A stretch of DNA of 64,000 bases from Mycoplasmatota bacterium (GCA_027859085.1 JAQIBJ010000077.1:1-64000); one strand, 5' to 3'. Positions 1 through 8,511 are shown, counted from the stretch's first letter. Numbers and translations are program-made. The notes: generated from the sequence alone by a model not told the origin.

Positions 1-5
1 ACCTT

Positions 6-45
6 GTATACTCAGTTATAGATAGTTTTATTGTTTTGAGTATAC
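6..45. repeat. 9-bp perfect inverted repeat
   Basis: GTATACTCA at 6-14 is repeated as TGAGTATAC at 37-45 with 22 bases between. It lies in the AT-rich stretch before the IS110 element. It could be an operator or a flank of the element; no T-run follows, so a terminator is unlikely. Confidence 0.45.
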
Positions 46-64
46 ATATCCTTTCTTATTAGAA

Positions 65-93
65 TTGATTTATTTAACAATAAAACTTATTAT
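65..93 (+). promoter_or_regulatory. Putative promoter of the IS110 leader RNA
   Basis: TTGATT (65-70) and TATTAT (88-93) are separated by 17 bases, a good sigma-A-type arrangement. Transcription would begin near base 100 and run into the folded leader and then the transposase. Seen by eye only. Confidence 0.45.
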
Positions 94-99
94 ATATTT

Positions 100-262
100 A
101 TAGGTGCTGTGAATTTTCTTCATTTTTTTGTAGCGCATGATTATGTGACTATCCTTGGAGGTTAAAATCACAGCTCTATTCTTAATTACCAATAAGTTAC
201 CTGACGCTTGGACGTCGTATCACAAGGTCGTAATGAGTAGAATTCTGTGTTCTTGACAGCGC
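100..262 (+). ncRNA. Candidate IS110 bridge RNA (structured 5' non-coding end)
   Basis: The leader before the recombinase folds into two parts. The first is a hairpin, TGTGA (144-148) with TCACA (168-172). The second is a larger element: CTATTC (176-181) pairs with GAGTAG (235-240) through one wobble, ATTAC (185-189) with GTAAT (230-234), ACCT (199-202) with AGGT (225-228), and GACG (203-206) with CGTC (213-216). This leaves an asymmetric internal loop (190-198 against 229) and an eight-base bulge (217-224). IS110-group elements are known to encode a bridge RNA in this 5' position that pairs with donor and target DNA. The identity here is inferred from position and fold; exact RNA ends are unknown. 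Confidence 0.6.
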
Positions 263-289
263 CTAAATATTTTATTGGAGGTTTTATTT

Positions 290-1453
290 ATGTTCTATGT
301 TGGAATTGATATTTCCAAGTATAAGCACACTTTAGTGATCGCCAGTCACTTAGGTGAGATTATACAAAAACCACTTGATTTTGATAATTCACAACTTGGT
401 TTTAAGACCCTATTAGATATTTTAAAGCCCTATGATTCAAAACAATTAAAAATAGGATTTGAATCTACAGGTCATTACTCAGCGAATCTTATACAATTTC
501 TTCTTGATCAAGGTTACTCGTTTTATCAACTAAACGCCCATTTAGTTAAAAAGTTTTCCTTGAGCCTTTCTACTAGAAAAGCTAAAACCGATAAGATTGA
601 TAGCTTAGCTATCGCTAAGTTTCTAATGACTATAGATTCAAAATCCTTTACACCATTATCTTATCACATGTCTCATCTAAAGTCATTAACTAGACATTAC
701 TATCGCTTAAACAAATATATTGGTAAAACCAAAGTTGAGTTGGTTAACTATCTTGATAAGGCTTTCCCTGAGTTCGCAACTTATTTTACCTCTATTTACG
801 GTAAAACTTCTTTAAACATTCTTTTAACCGCTAACTCTCTTCTATCAATTGCACGTTTATCTGAATCTAGATTTGAGTCGCTTAGAAAGTTGTCAAGAGG
901 TCGATTTAAATATTCTAAATATCTAAAACTCAAACAAACCGCTAAACAGTCTGTTGGACTTAAAGATGATTATTTATGGCATCTCTTACATCTAGTGATT
1001 AGGCGAATTCATTCTCTTCAAGTTGAAAAAGATTCAATAGAAGATGAAATCAAGCACATTATGGATGATATTCAATCACCCTTACCTTCCATTCCAGGAA
1101 TGGGTATAACGAGCGCTGCTATTATTCTTTCTGAAATTGAGGATATCTTTAGGTTTCCTAATACTAAATCTTTAATCGCTTTCGCTGGCCTAGATAATTC
1201 TGTCTACCAATCAGGTACAGAATCTCACTATGGTAAGATTTCTAAACGTGGATCTAAATACTTGAGAACTACTTTATACAGTGTCTCTTTACCTGTTATT
1301 AGTAATTCTAAGTTATTCTATGAGTACTACTTTGATAAAAAATCTAAAGGTAAATCTCACAAATTATCTCTTATTTGGGTCAGTCGTAAAATGTTAAGGG
1401 TTATCTATCATCTTCTTAAAAATAACGAAACATTTATTGATCAAAAAGTTTAA
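290..1453 (+). CDS. IS110-family transposase (DEDD recombinase)
   Basis: A 387-residue site-specific recombinase of the IS110 family. The N-terminal RuvC-like DEDD domain begins with YVGIDISKYKHTLVIA and carries GFESTGHY and KTDKIDSLAIAKF, supplying the acidic residues. The C-terminal Transposase_20 domain contains IPGMGITSAA and the SKRGSKYLR segment with the family's catalytic serine. The ORF track starts at a TTG at 275, but ATG 290 sits nine bases after GGAGG and begins exactly where family members begin. Length is normal and no frame is broken, so the element may be active. The long folded leader places it in the IS110 rather than the IS1111 subgroup. Element ends were not found, as expected for a family without clear inverted repeats. 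Confidence 0.92.
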   Translation: MFYVGIDISKYKHTLVIASHLGEIIQKPLDFDNSQLGFKTLLDILKPYDSKQLKIGFESTGHYSANLIQFLLDQGYSFYQLNAHLVKKFSLSLSTRKAKTDKIDSLAIAKFLMTIDSKSFTPLSYHMSHLKSLTRHYYRLNKYIGKTKVELVNYLDKAFPEFATYFTSIYGKTSLNILLTANSLLSIARLSESRFESLRKLSRGRFKYSKYLKLKQTAKQSVGLKDDYLWHLLHLVIRRIHSLQVEKDSIEDEIKHIMDDIQSPLPSIPGMGITSAAIILSEIEDIFRFPNTKSLIAFAGLDNSVYQSGTESHYGKISKRGSKYLRTTLYSVSLPVISNSKLFYEYYFDKKSKGKSHKLSLIWVSRKMLRVIYHLLKNNETFIDQKV

Positions 1454-1470
1454 TAAAAAACAATTAATTT

Positions 1471-1493
1471 AGTCCATCTGGCGAGGACTTTTT
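1471..1493 (+). terminator. Terminator after the IS110 transposase
   Basis: AGTCC (1471-1475) pairs with GGACT (1485-1489) around a nine-base loop and runs into five T residues. It lies 18 bases after the stop codon. Confidence 0.6.
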
Positions 1494-1503
1494 CCATACA
1501 TTT

Positions 1504-1532
1504 AAACCTATAGAAATGAAAATAGGTTTTTT
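1504..1532 (+). terminator. Second stem-loop with T-run
   Basis: AAACCTAT (1504-1511) pairs with ATAGGTTT (1522-1529), followed by more T. It stands in tandem with the preceding terminator and may belong to the host flank rather than the element. Confidence 0.45.
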
Positions 1533-1577
1533 AAGATTGTTTTTATTTATTGCTTGACTTTATATAGTTATCCTCCA

Positions 1578-1606
1578 TAAAATAAAAATGATGACAAAAG
1601 TCATCA
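1578..1606 (-). terminator. Terminator of the DUF438/Pr6Pr/aldehyde dehydrogenase unit
   Basis: TGATGAC (1589-1595) and GTCATCA (1600-1606) form a seven-base-pair stem with an AAAA loop. On the minus strand it is followed by a T-rich tract, so it fits the end of the leftward unit that stops at 1729. Confidence 0.6.
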
Positions 1607-1728
1607 CCAGTATTATATCATAAAACCATATATAATAAAATTATTCGTTCGTGTTTTTACATTTAGCTAAAACTGTTATATTTAATATTTTTTATTCATA
1701 ATTTAGTCATTCTAATTATTTAATGAAT

Positions 1729-2901
1729 CTATAACAATCGCTTTTCCCCTTCAAGTGTTCTGATTTTAGTAACATCTTGAGATACTTCAAGAACGCCCTC
1801 GTATTGATTTGATTCATCTCTTATTGCATAATAGGTAATATACAAAAATGTTTGATTAATTTCTAACCAAAACTCTGCCACATCACGTTTGTTTTCTTTA
1901 AAATCATTTACGATCTTTTCAACAATATGAACAGACTTTGGTGGATGACAGTGTTTAACCAATCTTCCGATCACTGAAGGGTTCCTTGGAAAATGTCTTT
2001 CGGCTCTATCATTAAAATATCTAACTTTATCATCCTTATCAACAAATGTAATATCAACTGGCAAATGATTTAGAATGAGTGAAAGTTGTTTGAATGTTAA
2101 AGCCCCTGTTTTTGTTTTAAACAAATCTTGACTTGTTTCTTCATCTTCCTTAACACTGATTGGTTCGGGTGTATCCATAAAAACATATCCATATTCTAGT
2201 GATTCATTAAATAATCTATTTAGTTTATCTTCAGTTAATAATTCTTCTAATAAAGGAAGAATTATTAACTTTTCTTTTTGATTAATACCAAAGACTAAAT
2301 AATAATAAGCGCCGATTTTTTCTATAATCTTTTGTTTGTTTAATTCATTTCGTTCGAATAATTTAATTAACGTTTTTACTTGTTCTCTTGCATCATCATG
2401 TAGAGACCATAATACATCAAAAGGTTTCGTCGATGGCAATTTTTCTTCTAAATTTGGAAAAATAATATTTTCAAATTTGATGAATTTTAATTCGAACTCT
2501 AAACATTTTTTAAAGCCCTCTAATAATTGTTTTTTGTATTTAATAATATCTCCACTTTTATAATATTTTTTTATAACATTTAAGTGTGCTTCGATTTCAT
2601 TACTTTCCTTGTTTAAAAGCAACAGAAATTGATGATTAAAATTTTGACTATGTTTTTCTAACCCTTTATGGAAAACATTGATAAATTTATTTGCAGTTTT
2701 CTTAATTTCGTCAATTGTCAAATCAGTATCTGCACCATAATTATGCAAGTGAAACATATCTATGGGTGACATCTGTGCAATGTCTTCTTCATATTCCCTA
2801 AATATTTTTACTTTTTCGTCAGTTGATTCTGCATTTAATAGACCTTGCATAAATTCATTGATACGTTTGATTCTTTTTTCATTATATTTAAATAGTTCCA
2901 T
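1729..2901 (-). CDS. DUF438 / hemerythrin-like / PAS protein, metal site degenerate
   Basis: A 390-residue soluble protein with three parts: an N-terminal helical DUF438 region (about 1-85), a hemerythrin-like four-helix region (about 95-235) and a C-terminal PAS_10 domain (about 265-390) with VDITFVDKDDKVRYF and HPPKSVHIVE. It is a paralogue of the gene at 7303-8511. The other copy keeps GHP, NHYARKE and DEIRHDLK; the matching segments here read differently and the histidines are mostly gone, so an intact di-iron site is unlikely. The family is thought to sense or handle O2, NO or redox change, but no function is proven. The stop lies upstream of a hairpin terminator, and the Pr6Pr gene ends directly before its start, so the two are probably cotranscribed. 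Confidence 0.82.
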   Translation of the reverse strand: MELFKYNEKRIKRINEFMQGLLNAESTDEKVKIFREYEEDIAQMSPIDMFHLHNYGADTDLTIDEIKKTANKFINVFHKGLEKHSQNFNHQFLLLLNKESNEIEAHLNVIKKYYKSGDIIKYKKQLLEGFKKCLEFELKFIKFENIIFPNLEEKLPSTKPFDVLWSLHDDAREQVKTLIKLFERNELNKQKIIEKIGAYYYLVFGINQKEKLIILPLLEELLTEDKLNRLFNESLEYGYVFMDTPEPISVKEDEETSQDLFKTKTGALTFKQLSLILNHLPVDITFVDKDDKVRYFNDRAERHFPRNPSVIGRLVKHCHPPKSVHIVEKIVNDFKENKRDVAEFWLEINQTFLYITYYAIRDESNQYEGVLEVSQDVTKIRTLEGEKRLL

Positions 2902-3525
2902 CTAATCTCTCTTTCGCAAAAATATTCTTCTATTCAAGAAGTAAGTACTATATCCAATTATCAATACCAAAGTAACGACCACTAAGAAATATCCAATACC
3001 ATTTTCTTTGAAATTCAAAAAGAAATATGGGTATTTTGATTCATACTCTGTGCCTTTACGAAAGACACCGCCTAACGAAGCATATACAATAGTGAAAACA
3101 AAATAGTACATTGGAAAAGACAACCAGAGTATTGGTTGTTTTCTTTGAAGGACACCTTTGGTTGAAAACAGTACTCTTTCTGCAACGACTAATATAGGCG
3201 TAATTGTATGTGCCAATAGATTAATCAACCCATTTTCTGTAAACGAAGGGTCTGACATAATTGGTCTCAACATGACATGGTAAACAAGACTCGTTAAAAC
3301 TATCGCTACCACGGCCTGGTATAAAATAGTAATAAATGTTTGTTTATATTTCTTATCATAAAACAAAAATACCGTATAAACAATAAAGACTAGTAGGTTT
3401 GCCTGATGCGTAAAGTATGTTAAAGCATTTAGAGAAAAGTTCTCTTGAACTAAATTTAAGAAAACACCAAGTCCACTGCTTATAATAACTAGTATCTTGA
3501 TACTTCCATGTAAATGTTTCTTCAC
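2902..3525 (-). CDS. Pr6Pr-family integral membrane protein
   Basis: A 207-residue protein with about six hydrophobic helices and motifs of the Pr6Pr/FAR-17a-like family: LTYFTHQANLL near residue 35 and LLAHTITPILVVAER near residue 105. The conserved histidines sit in or next to membrane segments. Relatives in eukaryotes hydrolyse fatty acid esters of hydroxy fatty acids; the bacterial role is not established. The start is GTG, with AGGT 12 bases upstream inside the 3' end of the aldehyde dehydrogenase gene, and only two bases separate the genes. An in-frame ATG close by is not available. Confidence 0.75.
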   Translation of the reverse strand: MKKHLHGSIKILVIISSGLGVFLNLVQENFSLNALTYFTHQANLLVFIVYTVFLFYDKKYKQTFITILYQAVVAIVLTSLVYHVMLRPIMSDPSFTENGLINLLAHTITPILVVAERVLFSTKGVLQRKQPILWLSFPMYYFVFTIVYASLGGVFRKGTEYESKYPYFFLNFKENGIGYFLVVVTLVLIIGYSTYFLNRRIFLRKRD

Positions 3526-3526
3526 C

Positions 3527-4897
3527 TTATTTTAAAACCTTTTTAATCATCTTGATTTTCATGTCACTTAATGGTTGATATCTTAATGGTATATCTATTA
3601 AGGTTGATTTTTTAATCACACTTCGATAATGTGTGAAAGTATCAAAACTCGCTTTACCGTGATATTGTCCTATACCACTATCGCCAACGCCACCAAAAGG
3701 TAAATAATCACTAGCCACTTGCATAATGGTATCATTAATACATCCACCACCAAATTGACATTGGTTTAATACTTTATTAATTGTATCTTTAGATTTGGTA
3801 AATAAATATAACGCCAAAGGGTGTGGTCTTTTTTGTATAAAGTCTATGGCTTCATTAATATCTTTGTAAGTCATGATTGGTAAAATCGGGCCAAATATCT
3901 CTTCTTGCATTATTGGTGAATCAGGCGAAACATTTCTTAATACTGTTGGTTCTATTTTAAGTTGTTTTGCATCAGTTTTTCCCCCAACAACAATCTCTTG
4001 GTCTTTCATAAGACCAACCAATCTATCATAATGTTTTTTATTAATAATTTTGCCGTATTTTTCATTCTCAAGTGGTTTTTTTCCAAAAAACTGATTGATG
4101 TATTGCATACATCGTCCTATAAATTCTTCTTCTACCTCTTCATCAATTAACACATAATCTGGCGCAACACATGTTTGACCAGAGTTTATTAATTTACCAA
4201 AAATAATGCGTTTGGCTGAAAGATCAATATTTGAATCTTTTGTCACTATTGTTGGGCTCTTCCCACCAAGTTCAAGACTAATTGGTGTTAAATTCCTTGA
4301 TGCTTTTTCCATTACAATTTTTCCGACTGTCGTACTACCCGTAAAAAATATGTAATCAAATTTTCGGTTTAATAAATCTTGGTTTTTTTCTCTTCCGCCC
4401 TTAACAACACTGATGTATTCATTGTCAAAAGTATCCTGAATCATTTTCTCAATGACATCAGACGTATTTGAACTATAATTACTTGGTTTTATGATGGCTG
4501 TGTTACCCGCTGATATTGCCCCAGCCAATGGTGCGAGTGTTAGATAAATCGGATAATTCCAAGGACTCATAATCAATGTTACACCATAAGGGTGTGGTGA
4601 AATAAAACTTTTTGCTGGAAAATTAGTGATTTCCGTTTTCCTTTTCTTTCTTTTCATAAATTTCTTCAAGTTTTTAGATAAATATTTAATTTCTTTCAGT
4701 GTCACGCCAATTTCTGTTAAATAAGCTTCAGCTGCACTCTTGTTTAAATCCTTATACAACGCTTCTTTAATTTCATCTTCATAAGTTGAAACCGCATCAT
4801 ATAGTTTTTTTAGTGCATCTTTTCTAAACTTGTAGGTTTTTGTTGATTCTGTATAATAATAGTCTCTTTGTTTATTTACCATATCTTTAATAGCCAT
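3527..4897 (-). CDS. Aldehyde dehydrogenase, NAD(P)-dependent (class 3-like)
   Basis: A 456-residue cytoplasmic aldehyde dehydrogenase that oxidises aldehydes to carboxylic acids. FFTGSTTVGKIV marks the nucleotide fold, ELGGKSP carries the general-base glutamate and NSGQTCVAPDY the catalytic cysteine. The short length and the C-terminal QVASDYLPFGGVGDSG are typical of the class 3 / YwdH-type branch acting on fatty or aromatic aldehydes. The start ATG follows AGGAG at normal spacing. It heads a leftward unit with the Pr6Pr and DUF438 genes, which hints at lipid-aldehyde or oxidative-damage handling. The true substrate cannot be read from sequence. Confidence 0.93.
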   Translation of the reverse strand: MAIKDMVNKQRDYYYTESTKTYKFRKDALKKLYDAVSTYEDEIKEALYKDLNKSAAEAYLTEIGVTLKEIKYLSKNLKKFMKRKKRKTEITNFPAKSFISPHPYGVTLIMSPWNYPIYLTLAPLAGAISAGNTAIIKPSNYSSNTSDVIEKMIQDTFDNEYISVVKGGREKNQDLLNRKFDYIFFTGSTTVGKIVMEKASRNLTPISLELGGKSPTIVTKDSNIDLSAKRIIFGKLINSGQTCVAPDYVLIDEEVEEEFIGRCMQYINQFFGKKPLENEKYGKIINKKHYDRLVGLMKDQEIVVGGKTDAKQLKIEPTVLRNVSPDSPIMQEEIFGPILPIMTYKDINEAIDFIQKRPHPLALYLFTKSKDTINKVLNQCQFGGGCINDTIMQVASDYLPFGGVGDSGIGQYHGKASFDTFTHYRSVIKKSTLIDIPLRYQPLSDMKIKMIKKVLK

Positions 4898-4953
4898 ATT
4901 AATCGCTCCTTTGTATATATTATATCACTTTGATTTTTTCTTAACAAATCACG

Positions 4954-4984
4954 TAAAAAAAGAAAGGAAAATTAATCCCTTTCT
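4954..4984 (-). terminator. Terminator after the DppB-like permease gene
   Basis: AGAAAGG (4961-4967) pairs with CCTTTCT (4978-4984). On the minus strand the stem is followed by seven T residues. It closes the trxB-permease unit. Confidence 0.7.
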
Positions 4985-4991
4985 GTTTATT

Positions 4992-5939
4992 TTACATTTC
5001 ACTTTTTTTAGATTTAATAGATATCCTTGGATCTAATAAAGCCAAAGTCATATCTGTTATAAGAGAAAATACCATTATGATACCAACCAATAAAACTCCA
5101 ACTGGTACTGCAATATCTGTATTCACAATAATTGCATTATTCTCTCCTCCAAAACTAATCAGTGATCTAAAGAATAATAGCGCAATACCATTAATGTTAT
5201 AGGTATACTCAATCACAAATGACATATTGATGACAAACACAAATAAAGGTATTAGTTCTGGTACCATCACAACCAAACTGTCTTTTAGACCATGTCTTAA
5301 AAAAGCCTGTTTTTTTGTGAGTCCTTTTGCTCTTAATAATAGATATTGAGGTGTCTGCATAGATTCTATAATTTCACCTCTAATGGTCTGAGCAATTCTA
5401 CCCATGGGTCCAACAGATAAGGCAACTACAGGAATAAAATAGCCCTTAATTGATCTTAGCAAACTTGCATTTGCATATGGTTCTTGAGGCGGAAACCAGT
5501 TTAAACCATATCCAAATACTAAAATTAAGAAGAATATAAAAACAAATCCAGGGATTGAATTAAACAACATTGAAAACAATGATATAAAATAATCTAAAAA
5601 TCTGTTTTTATAGTATGCAGCAATAACACCTAAAGTAACGCCACCAGAAAAATAAATAACCAAAGCAACTAAATTATATTTAAGTGTAACCACCATTTTT
5701 TCTAAAACATAGTTCCAAATTGGTACACCGGCGCGAGTATGGCCCCAATCCCATTTTGTTACGATTCTTTCAAGGTAAATCAGATACTCATTCCAAGCAA
5801 ATCTAAAATCTTCTATTATTGGATGTGGTGAAGCCCAGATGCTTAACATAGATACTCTTGTTAATATAAACATTATAGTCATTATAATAAATAATGAGAC
5901 AGCAAAAAATATTAATCGCTTAAGTAAATATTTAATCAT
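4992..5939 (-). CDS. DppB/OppB-type ABC transporter permease (orphan)
   Basis: A 315-residue inner-membrane permease of the peptide/nickel ABC importer family. It has the typical N-terminal MIKYLLKRLIFF helix, a large loop, and the BPD_transp_1 core with the EAA-type loop RAKGLTKKQAFLRHGLKDSL that contacts the ATPase. Normally it pairs with a DppC-type permease, two ATPases and a binding protein. None of these is adjacent: trxB lies upstream and a terminator downstream. The rest of the importer is either elsewhere in the genome or lost. The ATG follows GAGG at good spacing, 12 bases after the trxB stop. Confidence 0.88.
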   Translation of the reverse strand: MIKYLLKRLIFFAVSLFIIMTIMFILTRVSMLSIWASPHPIIEDFRFAWNEYLIYLERIVTKWDWGHTRAGVPIWNYVLEKMVVTLKYNLVALVIYFSGGVTLGVIAAYYKNRFLDYFISLFSMLFNSIPGFVFIFFLILVFGYGLNWFPPQEPYANASLLRSIKGYFIPVVALSVGPMGRIAQTIRGEIIESMQTPQYLLLRAKGLTKKQAFLRHGLKDSLVVMVPELIPLFVFVINMSFVIEYTYNINGIALLFFRSLISFGGENNAIIVNTDIAVPVGVLLVGIIMVFSLITDMTLALLDPRISIKSKKSEM

Positions 5940-5951
5940 AATTTACCTCAT

Positions 5952-6860
5952 TTAAACGGTTTTACTTAAGTCTGTAATAGCGATTGCTCCATCACTAACT
6001 GCAGTCGCTACTTGTCTTAAGAATGTATCTCTTATATCACCGACTGCATAAACACCTTTAATATTTGTTTCACAACGGTCATTGGTTATTATCCAACCAT
6101 TTTCAGTTTGATTCAAATCTTTGCTTAAAAATTCAATATTAGGATTATATCCAACAGCAATAAAAATACCATCTACTGAAATATTGGTTTTTTCATTGGT
6201 TTTTTTATTCAAAATATCAGCTGACTCTACAAAGTCTTTGCCTTTAATTTCTTTCAGTTCACTATCCCATAGGATCTTCACATTATCCATTTTAAACACA
6301 CGTTCTTGTAAAGACTTTACCGCGCGCAATTCATTTCTTCTGTGGACCAAAGTAACGTCTTTCGCAATTCTTGATAAATATATAGCGTCTTCAACTGCTA
6401 CATCTCCACCACCAACGACTAAGACTGATTTGTTTTTATAAATAAAACCATCACAAGTTGCACAATTAGAAACACCTCTACCTAATAATCTATCCTCACC
6501 AAGACATCCTAATTTTTTTGGTGATGCCCCTGAAGCAATTACAACATTTTTGGTCTTATATACAGTTTTATCTGTTTTTATTATTTTGATTTCATCAGTG
6601 AAAGAAACTTCTCTTACTTCTTCAGTTTGGACATCTATTCCTAAATCATTGGCATGCTTTAACATTAAATCAGCCATTTCTAAACCAGTGACTCTACCTA
6701 AACCAAGATAGTTTTCCAACTCGAAAGTATTTGCGATACTCCCACCTGGAAGAAACTTTTCTAAAACAACGAAATTTAGCATTGCCCTTTTTGCATAAAT
6801 AGCAGCACTTAATCCAGCAGGACCAGCACCAACGATAATTACATCTAATATATTTTTCAT
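5952..6860 (-). CDS. trxB: Thioredoxin-disulfide reductase
   Basis: A 302-residue FAD flavoenzyme that passes electrons from NADPH to thioredoxin. VGAGPAGLSAAIYAKR near the N-terminus binds FAD, NCATCDGF holds the redox-active CxxC, VVGGGDVAVEDA binds NADPH, and GVYAVGDIRD is the C-terminal FAD motif. The ORF track begins 14 codons early; ATG 6860 follows GAGGTG and begins right before the FAD fold. Cotranscription with the downstream permease is likely from the 12-base gap. Confidence 0.95.
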   Translation of the reverse strand: MKNILDVIIVGAGPAGLSAAIYAKRAMLNFVVLEKFLPGGSIANTFELENYLGLGRVTGLEMADLMLKHANDLGIDVQTEEVREVSFTDEIKIIKTDKTVYKTKNVVIASGASPKKLGCLGEDRLLGRGVSNCATCDGFIYKNKSVLVVGGGDVAVEDAIYLSRIAKDVTLVHRRNELRAVKSLQERVFKMDNVKILWDSELKEIKGKDFVESADILNKKTNEKTNISVDGIFIAVGYNPNIEFLSKDLNQTENGWIITNDRCETNIKGVYAVGDIRDTFLRQVATAVSDGAIAITDLSKTV

Positions 6861-6922
6861 ATTACACCTCGCAAAATTCTTATCATATCTATTGTAACAC
6901 ACTTCAAAAATTCTTCAATATT

Positions 6923-6948
6923 AAAGAAAAAACCATAGTAGACTATGG
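6923..6948 (-). terminator. Terminator of the Crp-side DUF438/DUF454 unit
   Basis: CCATAG (6933-6938) and CTATGG (6943-6948) form a stem with a TAGA loop. On the minus strand it is followed by a T-rich run. It ends transcription just after the DUF454 stop codon. Confidence 0.7.
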
Positions 6949-6949
6949 C

Positions 6950-7306
6950 TTAGACTATTTTAACATATCTGTAGAAATAATAGTGTTTAAATACAAACAA
7001 TATGACAATCAATATTTTCAATAGTAGAAAATCAACCATTAAAAATGAAATGAATAAAATGATATCAACAAAGATCATTAGTTGCCATTTGTTTTTTCTT
7101 TTCATTGTTCTTGTTTTAACAAAGTCTTCAAGATACTTTTTGTAGATTTTTGTATTAATAAACCAATTGTAAAACCTATCAGAAGATTTAGAATAAAAAT
7201 ATGTGGTTAATAGTAAAAATGGTACTGTTGGAAGAATTGGCAATATAATTCCCATTGTTCCTAACCCAAGCGAGAGACTTCCTAGTAGCAAGTAAATTAT
7301 TTTCAT
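6950..7306 (-). CDS. DUF454 (YbaN-like) small membrane protein
   Basis: A 118-residue protein with a hydrophobic N-terminus containing LGTMGIILPILPTVPFLLLTTYFY, the signature of DUF454/YbaN, then a charged stretch with a TMKRKNK segment and two further membrane helices. The family is widespread and of unknown function. The start ATG overlaps the stop of the DUF438 gene as ATGA, so the two are translationally coupled and likely work together. Confidence 0.85.
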   Translation of the reverse strand: MKIIYLLLGSLSLGLGTMGIILPILPTVPFLLLTTYFYSKSSDRFYNWFINTKIYKKYLEDFVKTRTMKRKNKWQLMIFVDIILFISFLMVDFLLLKILIVILFVFKHYYFYRYVKIV

Positions 7307-8511
7307 TCTTTACTGATAAGCCTCTTTTCGCCTTCTAATGCTCTGATTGGTTTTATATTTTGAGTAATTTCTAATGTGCCTAAATAATTATTATCTTTAT
7401 CTCTAACTGCAAAATAGCGAATATAAATAAACATTTCTTTTAATTGAATATAAAAATCTTCGTGATCTTTTGTTCCAATTTTAAAACTTTCTACAATCTC
7501 TTCAACAATATGAACGGATTTAGGTGGATGACATAAAGACACATGTCGACCAATGATGGTTGTTGGACGATTAAATATTCTTTCTTTTCCTTGGGTAAAA
7601 TATTTAACATGTCCATCTTTATCAACAAAAGTCATGTCTAATGGTAAAGTATTTAAAATTGAATTTAATTCAATCTGAGACAAAGACCCTGCATCAAATT
7701 TCATTTCACCATTAAGAACTTCATCATCCTCAACTTGTTTATCATCTTCTTTAACTGCCCATGTTTCTTTTGATGCTTCTAAGAAATATCCGATTTCATC
7801 ACTGCCTTTATCAGCTAATATCCAATCATAAAAAGACATAATTTCAGATAATTTTGGTAGTAAAATGTTTTCTTCCTTCATTACCATATCTTTAACTCTT
7901 TCAAGAACGGCCAATGTCTTCTCTTCTATCTCTTTATAATCAGAAGTTTTATCATCTAGCAATTTTTTCAATGCCTTTAAATCATGTCTGATTTCATCAT
8001 CAACGCCCCACATGACTTTTGGAATTGAAGTGATACCTTTTTTCTCTAAACCAGGAAAAAATAAATATTCTTTTCTAGCATAGTGATTTGAGATTTCCAT
8101 TAATCTTTCAATACCAATCCTCAACATTAAAAACGAGTTAGGATCTCTTTTTGTAATATATGGCACAATCTCAGTTTCTATTAAAGCTAAAATATTCTTA
8201 TTTTCATCAGAAAATACTTTCGCAGGATGTCCTGGGATATCCATCATTGTTTTTGATTTATGGATGTCTGAAATTGACCCATCAAACAAAGCCGCGTGTA
8301 CATCGCACAGACTTTGAACTTCATCCATACTCATGCCTTCGTCCATTAACCCTTGTTCTAACTTCACAATTTCATCGGTTGAGATTTCTTGAAAATCTTT
8401 TTTAAATAATGCTTTTGCTTCATCTAAAGGCATACCGCTATGTATTTTCTTGATTAAAACTTTTAATTTTTTTTGTCTTTCTTGTGTATTGTTATTTATA
8501 AATTCACTCAT
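7303..8511 (-). CDS. DUF438 / hemerythrin-like / PAS protein with intact metal-site motifs
   Basis: A 402-residue paralogue of the protein at 1729-2901. It has the DUF438 helical region (about 15-95), a hemerythrin-like region (about 105-240) with GHPAKVFSDEN, NHYARKEYLFFP, VDDEIRHDLK and KEENILLP, and a C-terminal PAS_10 domain with LDMTFVDKDGHVKYF and HPPKSVHIVE. Metal-binding histidines and acidic residues appear conserved, so a di-iron centre is plausible. The ORF track starts at 8523, but the ATG at 8511 is preceded by GAGGG at better spacing. It lies between a Crp/Fnr-type regulator and DUF454, which suggests an oxygen, nitric oxide or redox response. The role is inferred. Confidence 0.85.
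   Translation of the reverse strand: MSEFINNNTQERQKKLKVLIKKIHSGMPLDEAKALFKKDFQEISTDEIVKLEQGLMDEGMSMDEVQSLCDVHAALFDGSISDIHKSKTMMDIPGHPAKVFSDENKNILALIETEIVPYITKRDPNSFLMLRIGIERLMEISNHYARKEYLFFPGLEKKGITSIPKVMWGVDDEIRHDLKALKKLLDDKTSDYKEIEEKTLAVLERVKDMVMKEENILLPKLSEIMSFYDWILADKGSDEIGYFLEASKETWAVKEDDKQVEDDEVLNGEMKFDAGSLSQIELNSILNTLPLDMTFVDKDGHVKYFTQGKERIFNRPTTIIGRHVSLCHPPKSVHIVEEIVESFKIGTKDHEDFYIQLKEMFIYIRYFAVRDKDNNYLGTLEITQNIKPIRALEGEKRLISKE

Noticed and set aside
253-258. Perfect TTGACA before the IS110 transposase
   Set aside because: No -10 box lies at 16-18 bases; the spot holds the Shine-Dalgarno instead. It might form a junction promoter in a circle, but this cannot be judged here.
2336-2563. 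75-residue plus-strand ORF inside the first DUF438 gene
   Set aside because: Shadow of the real minus-strand gene; no ribosome binding site and no recognisable protein features.
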